64,000 nucleotides of DNA. It comes from Rhodococcus yunnanensis NBRC 103083 (GTDB lineage Bacteria > Actinomycetota > Actinomycetes > Mycobacteriales > Mycobacteriaceae). Positions 18,443 through 26,168 of the stretch are shown here, piece by piece; the stretch's first letter is position 1, and the number at the start of each line of letters is the position of its first letter. The translations under genes were made by a program, and so were the position numbers. The notes beneath the pieces were generated by a model, which was not told the DNA's origin, made no database searches, and was given only the letters and a program-made list of their open reading frames with translations. The stretch is taken from contig NZ_BCXH01000007.1 in NCBI RefSeq assembly GCF_001895005.1, positions 186,001 through 250,000 of the forward strand, in the 5' to 3' direction.

Positions 18443-18502
18443 GCGCGGCCGCACCCATCGCACGCGGTGCGGCCGCACCCATCCAGGCGGTGCGGCCGCC
18501 TC
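18443..18502. repeat. three imperfect copies of a TGCGGCCGCACCCATC-like unit
   Basis: Copies near 18443-18459, 18466-18484 and 18489-18502 with a period of about 23 bp. The middle copy forms the 14-bp palindrome GGTGCGGCCGCACC. It follows the second tauD and may act as its terminator or be a simple repeat. Confidence 0.5.
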
Positions 18503-18540
18503 CGCACGGGCGCGTCGGCGCATGTAGTTAGATCGTAGGC

Positions 18541-19482
18541 ATGTCGACACCCGATCACTTCGCCCTCGAACGCTTCGACGTCGCCGAAATCGGTTCGATC
18601 ACTGCGATTTTTACCGCAAAGGCGTACGCCGCCGGACTGTACGTCCTGCACTTCGGTGACGGCCAGGCCTACACCGGGCAGGCCGCGGACGTCGCGGCCC
18701 AGTTCCTCGCCGACCGTGCCGAATGGGACGACATCGACGCCGTCGAGTTCGTATCGTGGCCCGCGGACGAGCTGGTGGCGGGCGCAACCCGGCTCAGCGC
18801 GATCACCGCGCAGACCGCGCAACTCCGCACGCGTGGGCAGGACGTGCCTGCCGCGGCGGCGTCGAGCAGGGACGTCTTTCCGCTCGAACGCGGCAAGCGG
18901 ATCACTGTCACCTCCGGCGAGGTCGGCGACCGCAGGTCGAAGTTCTGGGAACTCTCCGACCACCTCGCGTACCAGGAGATCCGCAGCATCGTGGCCGATT
19001 ACATCAACTCCACGATCCCGGATCCGGTCAACACGCAGAAGTATCTGTGGAACGTCGTGGCACTGCCTGCCACCGATGGAGCCGAGGATCGCCGACGACT
19101 GCTGACGCTGTACTGCGGCGACCTCGAGACGCTGTACATCACCGAGATCACCCACGACGACGACACCATCGAGCTCGACCTCGCCATCAACACCGCCATC
19201 CCGGCCCAGAGGTCCGATGCGGAGCTGGAGGTCTCCAACGATTCGGTGATCGCAGGCGTCGGTGGTTACGAGAACGAGCGTGTGTGGTCGTGGTCGATCG
19301 ACCTCGGTGCGCTGCTGGAGGAGGACGTCGACGTCGAGCTCAGTATCGACGACGACACGTTCGACGATCTCGCCTACGCCCTCAACGTGCGTCTGCTCAG
19401 CCGAGACGGGTCATCGCATGCGCGGCACCACAACCAGGATCTGGCGAACGATCTGCTGGCCGAGGCGTACCGGCAGAGTTAG
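18541..19482 (+). CDS. uncharacterised protein with GIY-YIG-like N-terminus
   Basis: A 313-residue soluble protein I do not recognise as a whole. Residues about 30-95 look like a GIY-YIG module: GLY at 32-34, YTG at 44-46, then the GQAADVAAQF helix; but the expected catalytic Arg in that helix is not apparent, so it may be inactive. The rest (VTSGEVGDRRSKFWELSDHLAYQEIRSIVADYIN, YLWNVVALP, acidic C-terminus rich in Asp/Glu) has no family I can name. No signal peptide or membrane helix is seen. It stands alone: a repeat block precedes it and its stop overlaps the convergent SorC gene by 4 nt. Confidence 0.6.
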   Translation: MSTPDHFALERFDVAEIGSITAIFTAKAYAAGLYVLHFGDGQAYTGQAADVAAQFLADRAEWDDIDAVEFVSWPADELVAGATRLSAITAQTAQLRTRGQDVPAAAASSRDVFPLERGKRITVTSGEVGDRRSKFWELSDHLAYQEIRSIVADYINSTIPDPVNTQKYLWNVVALPATDGAEDRRRLLTLYCGDLETLYITEITHDDDTIELDLAINTAIPAQRSDAELEVSNDSVIAGVGGYENERVWSWSIDLGALLEEDVDVELSIDDDTFDDLAYALNVRLLSRDGSSHARHHNQDLANDLLAEAYRQS

Positions 19483-20435
19483 TGGTGTAGCCGCACCAGC
19501 CCTGCCGCCGTCCTGGCATCGATGATCAACGACGACACCAGACCCGATTTCAGAACCGAACGGACCGCCGCGAGTTTGGCCTCACCGGCTGCGATGGCGA
19601 TGACGTCCGGGATTCCGCGGAGGGCATCCTCCGAGACTCCCATCCGCCGGTCGTCCAGGCCGCTGACCCGATGTCCGTCCGCGTCCAGCAACAGGGCGCA
19701 GGACTCGGCCACCACGCCTTTGTCGGTCCAGCTACTGGCTTCCGACGGGGTGAGAAGGTCGTAGACCTGCGACAGCCCTGGCTGCCAAGCCCCGATGGAC
19801 ACAACGGCTTTCGTCACCGAGGCGTGGTGTCTCAGTGTCTCCTGTATCCCTCTGCTGCTGCGCAGCGCAGCGCAGGTCCGCGAGTCCGCGACCACCAGCG
19901 GCGCGTACATCGACCACGCTTGTCCCCCACCGAGTTCGGTGATCCGACGCACCAGCTCGGCCGACGTGGCACCGACGGCACCCGCCATGCCGGTCAACTG
20001 CACCACGTCACATTCGGCGACGGCGTCGAGGTGGGTGGTCATCCGCGATAGCGTGCGCCCGCAATCGACGCCGAGTACGTCTGCGGGCGTGACGATTTCA
20101 CTCAGGAGATCGGCGGTGACGCGCCCTACGGCATCCCACAGCTCGTCCTGGCCGTCACTGGCGGTGCGCACAGCGAAGGCCATGCGCAAACCGAACTCGT
20201 CCTTGAGCGCCCGGGACAGGTCGATGTCGATCGACTCCGGCGCATGCACGGTGATCTCGACCATCCCGGACGCAACCGCGTCCTCGAGTATCCGCGCGAC
20301 CTTGAAGCGCGAGAGGCCGAACTCGTCGGCGATCTGAACCCGCGTCCGTCCGTCGAGGTAGTACCTGCGTGCGATGAGCCCTCGCTGACTGAGCTCCTCG
20401 GGTCCGGCCCTGCGGACTTCGGGTTCCTGCGGCAT
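19479..20435 (-). CDS. SorC/DeoR-type sugar-binding transcriptional regulator
   Basis: A 318-residue SorC-family regulator: N-terminal helix-turn-helix (RRYYLDGRTRVQIADEFGLSRFKVARILEDAVASGMV) and a C-terminal sugar-phosphate-binding domain (GVDCGRTLSRM, GAWQPGLSQVYDLL, IAAGEAKLAAVRSVLKSGLVSSLIID). ATG at 20435 is preferred over an upstream start because AGGTGG lies just upstream. It diverges from the polyol/pentose operon. Members sense phosphorylated sugars, so the inducer is probably a pentulose phosphate or similar intermediate. Confidence 0.88.
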   Translation of the reverse strand: MPQEPEVRRAGPEELSQRGLIARRYYLDGRTRVQIADEFGLSRFKVARILEDAVASGMVEITVHAPESIDIDLSRALKDEFGLRMAFAVRTASDGQDELWDAVGRVTADLLSEIVTPADVLGVDCGRTLSRMTTHLDAVAECDVVQLTGMAGAVGATSAELVRRITELGGGQAWSMYAPLVVADSRTCAALRSSRGIQETLRHHASVTKAVVSIGAWQPGLSQVYDLLTPSEASSWTDKGVVAESCALLLDADGHRVSGLDDRRMGVSEDALRGIPDVIAIAAGEAKLAAVRSVLKSGLVSSLIIDARTAAGLVRLHH

Positions 20436-20476
20436 CCCCCCACCTTTCGTGTCACTGCGACCATCATGACCGTAGA

Positions 20477-20549
20477 TGCTCACATGAGCAAGCTCGTTGA
20501 CATGTGAGCACCCGAGGGTGCATGATCCTGTTCACTAATCACGTGAGCA
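20477..20549. promoter_or_regulatory. SorC operator array with TGAGCA half-sites
   Basis: The divergent region holds TGCTCA-N2-TGAGCA (20477-20490), a single GTGAGCA (20504-20510) and TGTTCAC-N7-GTGAGCA (20529-20549, one mismatch between arms). The last lies 15 bp ahead of the SIS-gene ATG. Repeated half-sites of this kind fit SorC/DeoR-type oligomeric repressors. Confidence 0.6.
20484..20507 (+). other. leader mini-ORF duplicating the start of the SIS gene
   Basis: ATGAGCAAGCTCG occurs at 20484-20496 and again, exactly 80 bp later, at 20564-20576 as the start of the SIS gene. The upstream copy reads MSKLVDM then stop. It may be a relic of a local duplication carrying the operator; translation is unlikely to be proven from sequence. 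Confidence 0.4.
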
Positions 20550-20563
20550 GTGAGGTACACCAT

Positions 20564-21205
20564 ATGAGCAAGCTCGACGACGCCGAACTTCGGCGTCTCG
20601 CGCACACCGTGTTGGTCCGGGAGGCCGCAGGCCTGACCAACTTGGCTGACACCGTCGAGCCCAGCGTCGTTCGAGTCGCCCGCGCGGTCGTGGAGACGAC
20701 CGGCAAGGTCATCACCACCGGTTCCGGCACCTCCGGCATCATGGCCGAGCGCCTGGCCCACCTCCTCTCGGTATGCGGCGCGCCCGCCCTCTACCTACCC
20801 GCCATGGACGCACTGCACGGCGGTATGGGCGCCATCGGCACCACCGACCTCGTTCTCGCCGTCTCCAAGACGGGACGCTCCACCGAACTCACCCAGCTGG
20901 TCACCCGCCTCGTCGACCGTGGCGTCCACGTCATCGCAGTCACCGAGGACGCGGGATCTCCGTTCGGCAACGCCGCAACCGAGGTGGCCGAACTCCCCGC
21001 TACCGCTGCCGATTCCGACCCCGGAAACATGATCGCGATGACGAGCACGCTCGCAGTCGGCGCGTGGGGTGACGCCGTCAGCGTCGTCGCGATGGCCTTG
21101 AGCGGCCACACGATGCACGACGTCGTCAACTCCCACCCGGCAGGTGGCGTCGGCACCCGCGAGGACGTCATGTCCGACACCGACAAGCCGGTGGTCGGAC
21201 TGTGA
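20564..21205 (+). CDS. SIS-domain sugar-phosphate isomerase (arabinose-5-phosphate isomerase-like)
   Basis: A 213-residue single-SIS-domain protein without CBS repeats. The SIS strands VITTGSGTSGIMAERLAHLL and DLVLAVSKTGRSTELTQLV are clear. The segments DALHGGMGAIGTTD and NSHPAGGVG resemble KdsD/GutQ arabinose-5-phosphate isomerases, which interconvert D-arabinose 5-phosphate and D-ribulose 5-phosphate. A 6-phospho-3-hexuloisomerase is the alternative. ATG at 20564 has GTGAGG upstream. It is the first gene of the operon and overlaps the kinase gene by 4 nt. GutQ occupies a similar place in the E. coli glucitol operon. Confidence 0.75.
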   Translation: MSKLDDAELRRLAHTVLVREAAGLTNLADTVEPSVVRVARAVVETTGKVITTGSGTSGIMAERLAHLLSVCGAPALYLPAMDALHGGMGAIGTTDLVLAVSKTGRSTELTQLVTRLVDRGVHVIAVTEDAGSPFGNAATEVAELPATAADSDPGNMIAMTSTLAVGAWGDAVSVVAMALSGHTMHDVVNSHPAGGVGTREDVMSDTDKPVVGL

Positions 21206-22686
21206 CCAGAGAAGTCGTCGTCGGGATCGACTCGTCGACTCAGTCCTGCAAGGCCGAGGTGCGCGACGCCCAGAGCGGCGAGCTGCTCGCCTCGGGCTCG
21301 GCTCCCCATACCCCAGCATTCCCGCCGTGCAGTGAACAGGATCCCCGGTCGTGGTGGGACGCTTTGGTTCTCGCGGTACGTACCGCACTCGCCGACGCCG
21401 GTGACGTGCAGGTCACCGCGATGGCCGTCGCGGCCCAGTGTCACGGCCTCGTGCTGCTCGATTCCGACGGCGAACCATTGCGTCCGGCGAAACTCTGGAA
21501 CGACACCACCGGTGCCGACCAACTGGCGGCACTCGTCGAGACGATCGGTGGACCGCAGTGGGTGCGCCGCATCGGCTCGCTGCCGACAGCCGCGTTCACC
21601 ATCGCCAAGCTGGCGTGGGTCGCCGAGCACGAGCCCGCAGTGCTCGACAGGACCCATCGCATCCTGCTCCCGCACGACTATCTGACATTCCGACTCACCG
21701 GACGCGCCGTCACCGACCGCTCGGACGCGTCGGGAACCGGATATTTCGACGCGACGACGTCCACCTGGTTGCCGGAATTCCTCGACGCCGCAGCCGGCCC
21801 GCGCGACTGGCTCCCGATGCTCCCGGTCGTGCTCGGCGGCGCCGAACCAGCGGGCCCGCTGACCGAACAGGCAGCAGCCGAACTCGGACTCACCGGACCG
21901 GTACAGATCGGAGCGGGCGCGGGTGATCAGCATGCCGCGTACCTCGGCCTCGGACTGAGCGACGGCGACCAGTACATCGGGCTGGGAACCTCGGGAGTCT
22001 TCGCCACCTCGACGCGCACCGCGGTGTTCGACGAGGCAGGCATCGTCAACGGCGTCGCCGACACCACCGGGGGCTACCTGCCTCTTGTCTGCACCCTCAA
22101 CGCCGCACGGGTGGGCGACACCGCTGCGCGGATCCTCGGCACCGACCATGCGGGGCTTGCGGAGCTCGCACTCGCTGCCGAACCCACCGTCGGACCGACG
22201 CTCGTGCCGTTCCTCGACGGCGAACGCACACCGAATCGGCCGTACGCCCGAGGCCTGATCTCGGACCTGACCTCTGCGACGACGCGCGAGGAGATGGCCC
22301 GCGCGTTCCTCGAAGGCCCACTTCTCTCGCTGCTCGCCGGACGGGATGCGTTGCGGTCCTTCGGAATCGCATGCGACGGGCCTCTGACCGTCGTCGGCGG
22401 TGGCGCTCGGTCGCGTGCAACGTTGCAACTGCTGGCCGACCTGTCCGGTGACACCGTCACCGTGCCGGACGCCGACGAGGCGACAGCCCGCGGGGCCTGC
22501 GTACAGGCCGCGGCCGTGGCCGCAGGTGTCGACGAAGCCGGCATGGTCGATCTCGCTCGCCGGTGGACGCCGTCGGCTCGCACCACGGTGCTCCCGCGCG
22601 ACACCGGACGCGACATCAGCACTGTCCGTGCCCGCTGGGCCGACGCGGCAGCCGTCGACGCCCTCGATCGGCGGGAGACCACATGA
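21202..22686 (+). CDS. xylB: FGGY-family carbohydrate kinase, xylulokinase-like
   Basis: A 494-residue FGGY kinase. N-terminal phosphate loop VVVGIDSSTQSCKAEV, the AVAAQCHGLVLLD and LWNDTTGADQ blocks, a catalytic-Asp segment GAGAGDQHAAYLG and ADP-binding VVGGGARSRATLQLLADL identify the fold. The pattern is closest to xylulokinase, which makes D-xylulose 5-phosphate. GTG start overlaps the preceding stop (GTGA). With the dehydrogenases downstream it would phosphorylate the ketopentose formed from a pentitol. Ribulokinase-type specificity cannot be excluded. Confidence 0.85.
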   Translation: MTREVVVGIDSSTQSCKAEVRDAQSGELLASGSAPHTPAFPPCSEQDPRSWWDALVLAVRTALADAGDVQVTAMAVAAQCHGLVLLDSDGEPLRPAKLWNDTTGADQLAALVETIGGPQWVRRIGSLPTAAFTIAKLAWVAEHEPAVLDRTHRILLPHDYLTFRLTGRAVTDRSDASGTGYFDATTSTWLPEFLDAAAGPRDWLPMLPVVLGGAEPAGPLTEQAAAELGLTGPVQIGAGAGDQHAAYLGLGLSDGDQYIGLGTSGVFATSTRTAVFDEAGIVNGVADTTGGYLPLVCTLNAARVGDTAARILGTDHAGLAELALAAEPTVGPTLVPFLDGERTPNRPYARGLISDLTSATTREEMARAFLEGPLLSLLAGRDALRSFGIACDGPLTVVGGGARSRATLQLLADLSGDTVTVPDADEATARGACVQAAAVAAGVDEAGMVDLARRWTPSARTTVLPRDTGRDISTVRARWADAAAVDALDRRETT

Positions 22687-23318
22687 CCGTCGCCCTCGCT
22701 CCGTGGCACATCGGCCACGAAAGCCGTTTGACGGGAAGCATTTACGCGGTCGCACCCGAACTCCGCGTAGACGCTGCTCGCGCCCTCGTCGACGCGGGCA
22801 TCTCGGTGCACATCGATGTCATGGCACCGAACGAAGGACTGCCGGTCGGGATCACCGTCGACGAGTTGGACGAACTCGCCGCGGTCGTTCCGCAGGACAA
22901 GCTCGGCATCCACCTCATCGGAAGTTCCGAGGCAGTCGAGGCGATGCTGCCCGCCGTTCCACATGCGGGAGATCTGTACGTGCCGATCGGAACCCGTGCC
23001 TCGCAGTCCATACGGCTGTGGGCAGCGATCTGGGACGAGGCCGACGAGTACTCCGCGCCGACCGTCGACCTGGATGGTTACGACGGCGTACTCGTCATGC
23101 TTCTCGAGCCTGGAACCTCGGGAGCCGCCGACCCGGACCGACTGCGGATCGCCGCCGCGTTCGCCGGCCGCACCGCGGTGACCGTCGACGGCGGGGTCAC
23201 CGAGGAACTGATGTCCTCGTGCCACACCGCAGGCGCCACGACGATGGTCGTCGGACGCGCCCTACTGACCAATTCCATACTGCTGACCGATTCCACACTG
23301 CCGGAAGGACAATCATGA
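22683..23318 (+). CDS. ribulose-phosphate 3-epimerase-like protein
   Basis: A 211-residue TIM-barrel protein. The metal-site segments of ribulose-phosphate 3-epimerase are kept: HIDVM, IHLIG and VDGG, together with VLVMLLEPG and the terminal phosphate-binding AGATTMVVGRALL. The sequence between them is divergent, so the gene is a paralogue specialised for this operon and not the housekeeping rpe. Expected reaction: D-ribulose 5-phosphate to D-xylulose 5-phosphate. It overlaps both neighbours by 4 nt. Confidence 0.75.
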   Translation: MTVALAPWHIGHESRLTGSIYAVAPELRVDAARALVDAGISVHIDVMAPNEGLPVGITVDELDELAAVVPQDKLGIHLIGSSEAVEAMLPAVPHAGDLYVPIGTRASQSIRLWAAIWDEADEYSAPTVDLDGYDGVLVMLLEPGTSGAADPDRLRIAAAFAGRTAVTVDGGVTEELMSSCHTAGATTMVVGRALLTNSILLTDSTLPEGQS

Positions 23319-24358
23319 CCACCGCCACACCAACACCTCCCGCGTCGTCGATGCGGGCGAGCGTGATGACCGGCGTGCGCACGCTCGAGATCGAGGACCG
23401 ACCGGTTCCCACACCGGCACCGAACGAGGTGCTGATCGAGGTCGCTGCCGTCGGTGTATGCGGATCGGACGTTCACTACTACCGCGAAGGCCGTATCGGC
23501 GACTTCGTCGTCGACGATCCGATGATCCTCGGCCACGAGCTGTCGGGCCGTATCGCTGCGGTCGGTGACGGCGTCGACGAGTCCCGGATCGGCCAGCGCG
23601 TCGCCGTGGAGCCGCAGCATCCGTGCCGCCGATGCAAGCAGTGCATGGCGGGCCGCTACAACCTGTGTCCCGACATGAAGTTCTACGCCACTCCCCCGGT
23701 CGACGGCGCATTCTGCCGCTACGTCACCATCGACTCGGATTTCGCTCACCCCGTGCCGGATTCGATGTCCGACGAGGCTGCGGCACTGCTGGAGCCACTG
23801 TCGGTGGCCGTCACCACGATGCGCAAGGCCGGGATCGTCCCCGGCTCGTCGATCCTCATCGCGGGCGCCGGGCCCATCGGCATCATCACCGCGCAAGCCG
23901 CACGTGCCTTCGGCGCCGCGCGCATCGTGGTCTCCGATCCGGTGGCATCACGTCGTGAGCGCGCACTGACCTTCGGCGCCACCGAAGTGATCGACCCGAT
24001 GGTCGACGACGTCGCCGCCCTGACCCCTCAGGTCGACGCGTTCGTCGACGCCAGTGGCGCCGTTCCTGCCGTGCAGAGCGGCATCCGCGCCGTCGGGCCG
24101 GCCGGACGTGTCGTTCTCGTCGGCATGGGCGCGGACAACTACCCGCTCCCCATCAGCCATATCCAGAACTTGGAGATCACGGTCACCGGGGTGTTCCGTT
24201 ACACCGACACCTGGCCCGCTGCAATCCATCTCGTGTCCTCGGGACTGGTCGATCTCGATCGTCTCGTCACCGGACGCTACGACCTCGAACACGTCGCCGA
24301 CGCGCTCGAGAGTGACACCGACCCTGCCAGCCTCAAGTCGATAGTGGTGCCTGCATGA
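23315..24358 (+). CDS. zinc-dependent polyol dehydrogenase (sorbitol/xylitol type)
   Basis: A 347-residue medium-chain dehydrogenase. Catalytic zinc ligands Cys49, His74-Glu75 and Glu159 and the four structural-zinc Cys (104, 107, 110, 118) are present; NAD-binding GAGPIG lies at 183-188. The pattern VGVCGSDVHYYREGRIG is typical of sorbitol and xylitol dehydrogenases, which oxidise polyols to ketoses. It overlaps the epimerase-like gene by 4 nt, and the next SDR gene begins within its last codons. Confidence 0.88.
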   Translation: MTTATPTPPASSMRASVMTGVRTLEIEDRPVPTPAPNEVLIEVAAVGVCGSDVHYYREGRIGDFVVDDPMILGHELSGRIAAVGDGVDESRIGQRVAVEPQHPCRRCKQCMAGRYNLCPDMKFYATPPVDGAFCRYVTIDSDFAHPVPDSMSDEAAALLEPLSVAVTTMRKAGIVPGSSILIAGAGPIGIITAQAARAFGAARIVVSDPVASRRERALTFGATEVIDPMVDDVAALTPQVDAFVDASGAVPAVQSGIRAVGPAGRVVLVGMGADNYPLPISHIQNLEITVTGVFRYTDTWPAAIHLVSSGLVDLDRLVTGRYDLEHVADALESDTDPASLKSIVVPA

Positions 24359-25119
24359 GTAACAATCCTTTTGATCTGACCGGACGTACCGCCATCGTCA
24401 CCGGCGGCAACCAGGGGCTCGGACGCGCGTTCGCGTTCGGACTCGCCGCAGCGGGCGCACGCGTCGCCATCGCCGGTCGAAGCGCCGAGCGCAACGACCA
24501 GGTCGTCGCGGCAGCCGCGTCCGAGGGATACGATTTCGCGGCCATCACCGCCGACATCACACAGCACGCCGACATCGAGCGTATGACCGCCGAGGCGATC
24601 GACAAGCTCGGCCACGTCGACATTCTCGTCAACAACGCCGGTACCTGCTACCACAACGACTCGTGGGACGTCACCGAGAACGAATGGGACAACGTCTTCG
24701 ATCTCAACGTGAAAGCCCTGTGGGAGTGCAGCATCGCCGTCGGTGCGCACATGCGTGAGCGCGGCAAGGGCTCGATCGTCAACATCGGTTCGATGTCCGG
24801 CATCATCGTCAACCGGCCGCAGATGCAGCCCGCCTACAACGCGTCGAAGGCAGCGGTTCACCACCTGACCAAATCCCTTGCCGCCGAATGGGGCCCGCTC
24901 GGCATCCGCGTCAACGCAGTAGCACCCGGTTACTGCAAGACCGAAATGGCACCGGTCGACCGTCCCGATCTCAAGCGCTACTGGATCGACGACGCCCCAC
25001 TGCAGCGTTACGCGATGCCCGAGGAGATCGCACCGAGCGTCGTCTTCCTCGCCAGCGACGCCGCCAGCTTCATCACCGGATCGGTACTCGTCGCGGACGG
25101 AGGCTACACAGCATGGTGA
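24355..25119 (+). CDS. SDR family oxidoreductase, polyol dehydrogenase-like
   Basis: A 254-residue classical short-chain dehydrogenase: TGGNQGLG cofactor motif (16-23), NNAG, catalytic Ser146, Tyr161 and Lys165, and the C-terminal ITGSVLVADGGYTAW. It resembles D-arabinitol dehydrogenases and L-xylulose or mannitol-type reductases. Inside the operon it could oxidise a second polyol or catalyse the opposite-position oxidation. Substrate is inferred from context. Confidence 0.85.
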   Translation: MSNNPFDLTGRTAIVTGGNQGLGRAFAFGLAAAGARVAIAGRSAERNDQVVAAAASEGYDFAAITADITQHADIERMTAEAIDKLGHVDILVNNAGTCYHNDSWDVTENEWDNVFDLNVKALWECSIAVGAHMRERGKGSIVNIGSMSGIIVNRPQMQPAYNASKAAVHHLTKSLAAEWGPLGIRVNAVAPGYCKTEMAPVDRPDLKRYWIDDAPLQRYAMPEEIAPSVVFLASDAASFITGSVLVADGGYTAW

Positions 25120-26168
25120 GCACGGAAATATCGACCGTTCGGCGGATTCTCGTCGAAGGAATCGACGACATCAGCGTCGAGACCACCCCGACGCCGGAGG
25201 CAGGACCAGGTGAGGTCCGAGTCCGCAGCACCGTCGTCGGAATCTGCGGATCCGACATCCACGCCGCGCACGGACGGCACCCGTTCATCGACCTGCCGTT
25301 CCGGCCGGGTCACGAGGTCGTCGGTGTCGTCGACGCTGTCGGTGAGGGTACCGACGCCTCGCTCGTCGGCACGAGGGTCGTCGTCGAACCGAATCTCGCG
25401 TGCGGCCACTGTACGCAGTGCCTGGCCGGCCGATACAACATCTGCGCCGAGCTCGCCGTCTTCGGGTGCCAGACACCGGGCGGTCTGACCGATGCGTTCA
25501 CCATCGCCGCCGACCGAGTCATCCCGCTGGACGACGCACTCGACGACCGGCACGCCGCGCTCATCGAGCCGCTTGCGACCCCGGTGCACGCGGTTCGCCG
25601 GGCAGGCAAGCTCGTCGACGGACTCGACGGCAAGCGTGTCGCCGTGCTCGGCGCAGGCCCCATCGGCCTGTTCGTGCTGCTGGCCGCCCGGCGGGCCGGT
25701 GCCATCGTCGTCGTCGCCGATCTGCTCGAATCCAAGCGCACCCGCGCACAGCGACTGGGTGCGATCGGCAGCTTCGACCCGACCGCAGAAGGCGCCGTCA
25801 CCACCGCCAAGGACATCCTCGGCGGACCGGCGGACGTCGTCATCGATTGCGTCTCGCGGGAGTCGTCGATGGCTCAGGCCGTCGACCTCGTGGACAAGGG
25901 CGGGGCCATCCTCGTCGTCGGTGTCGCGGCGGGCGCCACCCCGGTTCTCCTCGATCTGATCCAGGACCGTGAGCTCGTCGTCGCGGGCTGCCTGATGTAC
26001 GTCCGCGAGGACGTTCAGGAGGCCATCGACATGCTGACCGAGGGTGTCGTACCGATCGACGAGTTCGTCACCGCCGAATTCCCGCTCGATCGCGCAGCGG
26101 AGGCCTTCGCCGCATCGACCGATCCCGAGCACGTGAAAGTCCTGATCACCGTCGGTGACCGACCATGA
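25113..26168 (+). CDS. second zinc-dependent alcohol dehydrogenase
   Basis: A 351-residue medium-chain dehydrogenase, clearly distinct from the copy at 23315. Catalytic Cys45, His67-Glu68; structural Cys97, 100, 103, 111; NAD motif GAGPIG. Start ATG at 25113 overlaps the SDR gene by 7 nt; its stop overlaps the transporter ATPase by 4 nt. Presumably it oxidises a different hydroxyl or a different polyol from its partner. Confidence 0.86.
   Translation: MVSTEISTVRRILVEGIDDISVETTPTPEAGPGEVRVRSTVVGICGSDIHAAHGRHPFIDLPFRPGHEVVGVVDAVGEGTDASLVGTRVVVEPNLACGHCTQCLAGRYNICAELAVFGCQTPGGLTDAFTIAADRVIPLDDALDDRHAALIEPLATPVHAVRRAGKLVDGLDGKRVAVLGAGPIGLFVLLAARRAGAIVVVADLLESKRTRAQRLGAIGSFDPTAEGAVTTAKDILGGPADVVIDCVSRESSMAQAVDLVDKGGAILVVGVAAGATPVLLDLIQDRELVVAGCLMYVREDVQEAIDMLTEGVVPIDEFVTAEFPLDRAAEAFAASTDPEHVKVLITVGDRP

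Noticed and set aside
20791..22755. Minus-strand open frame of 654 codons opposite the SIS and xylulokinase genes
   Set aside because: No recognisable motifs; shadow of the real plus-strand genes.
20564..23318. Ribulose-monophosphate formaldehyde fixation pair (6-phospho-3-hexuloisomerase plus hexulose-phosphate synthase)
   Set aside because: The barrel protein keeps the epimerase HIDVM and VDGG metal site, and the SIS protein has KdsD/GutQ-type segments; xylulokinase and polyol dehydrogenases fit pentose metabolism better.
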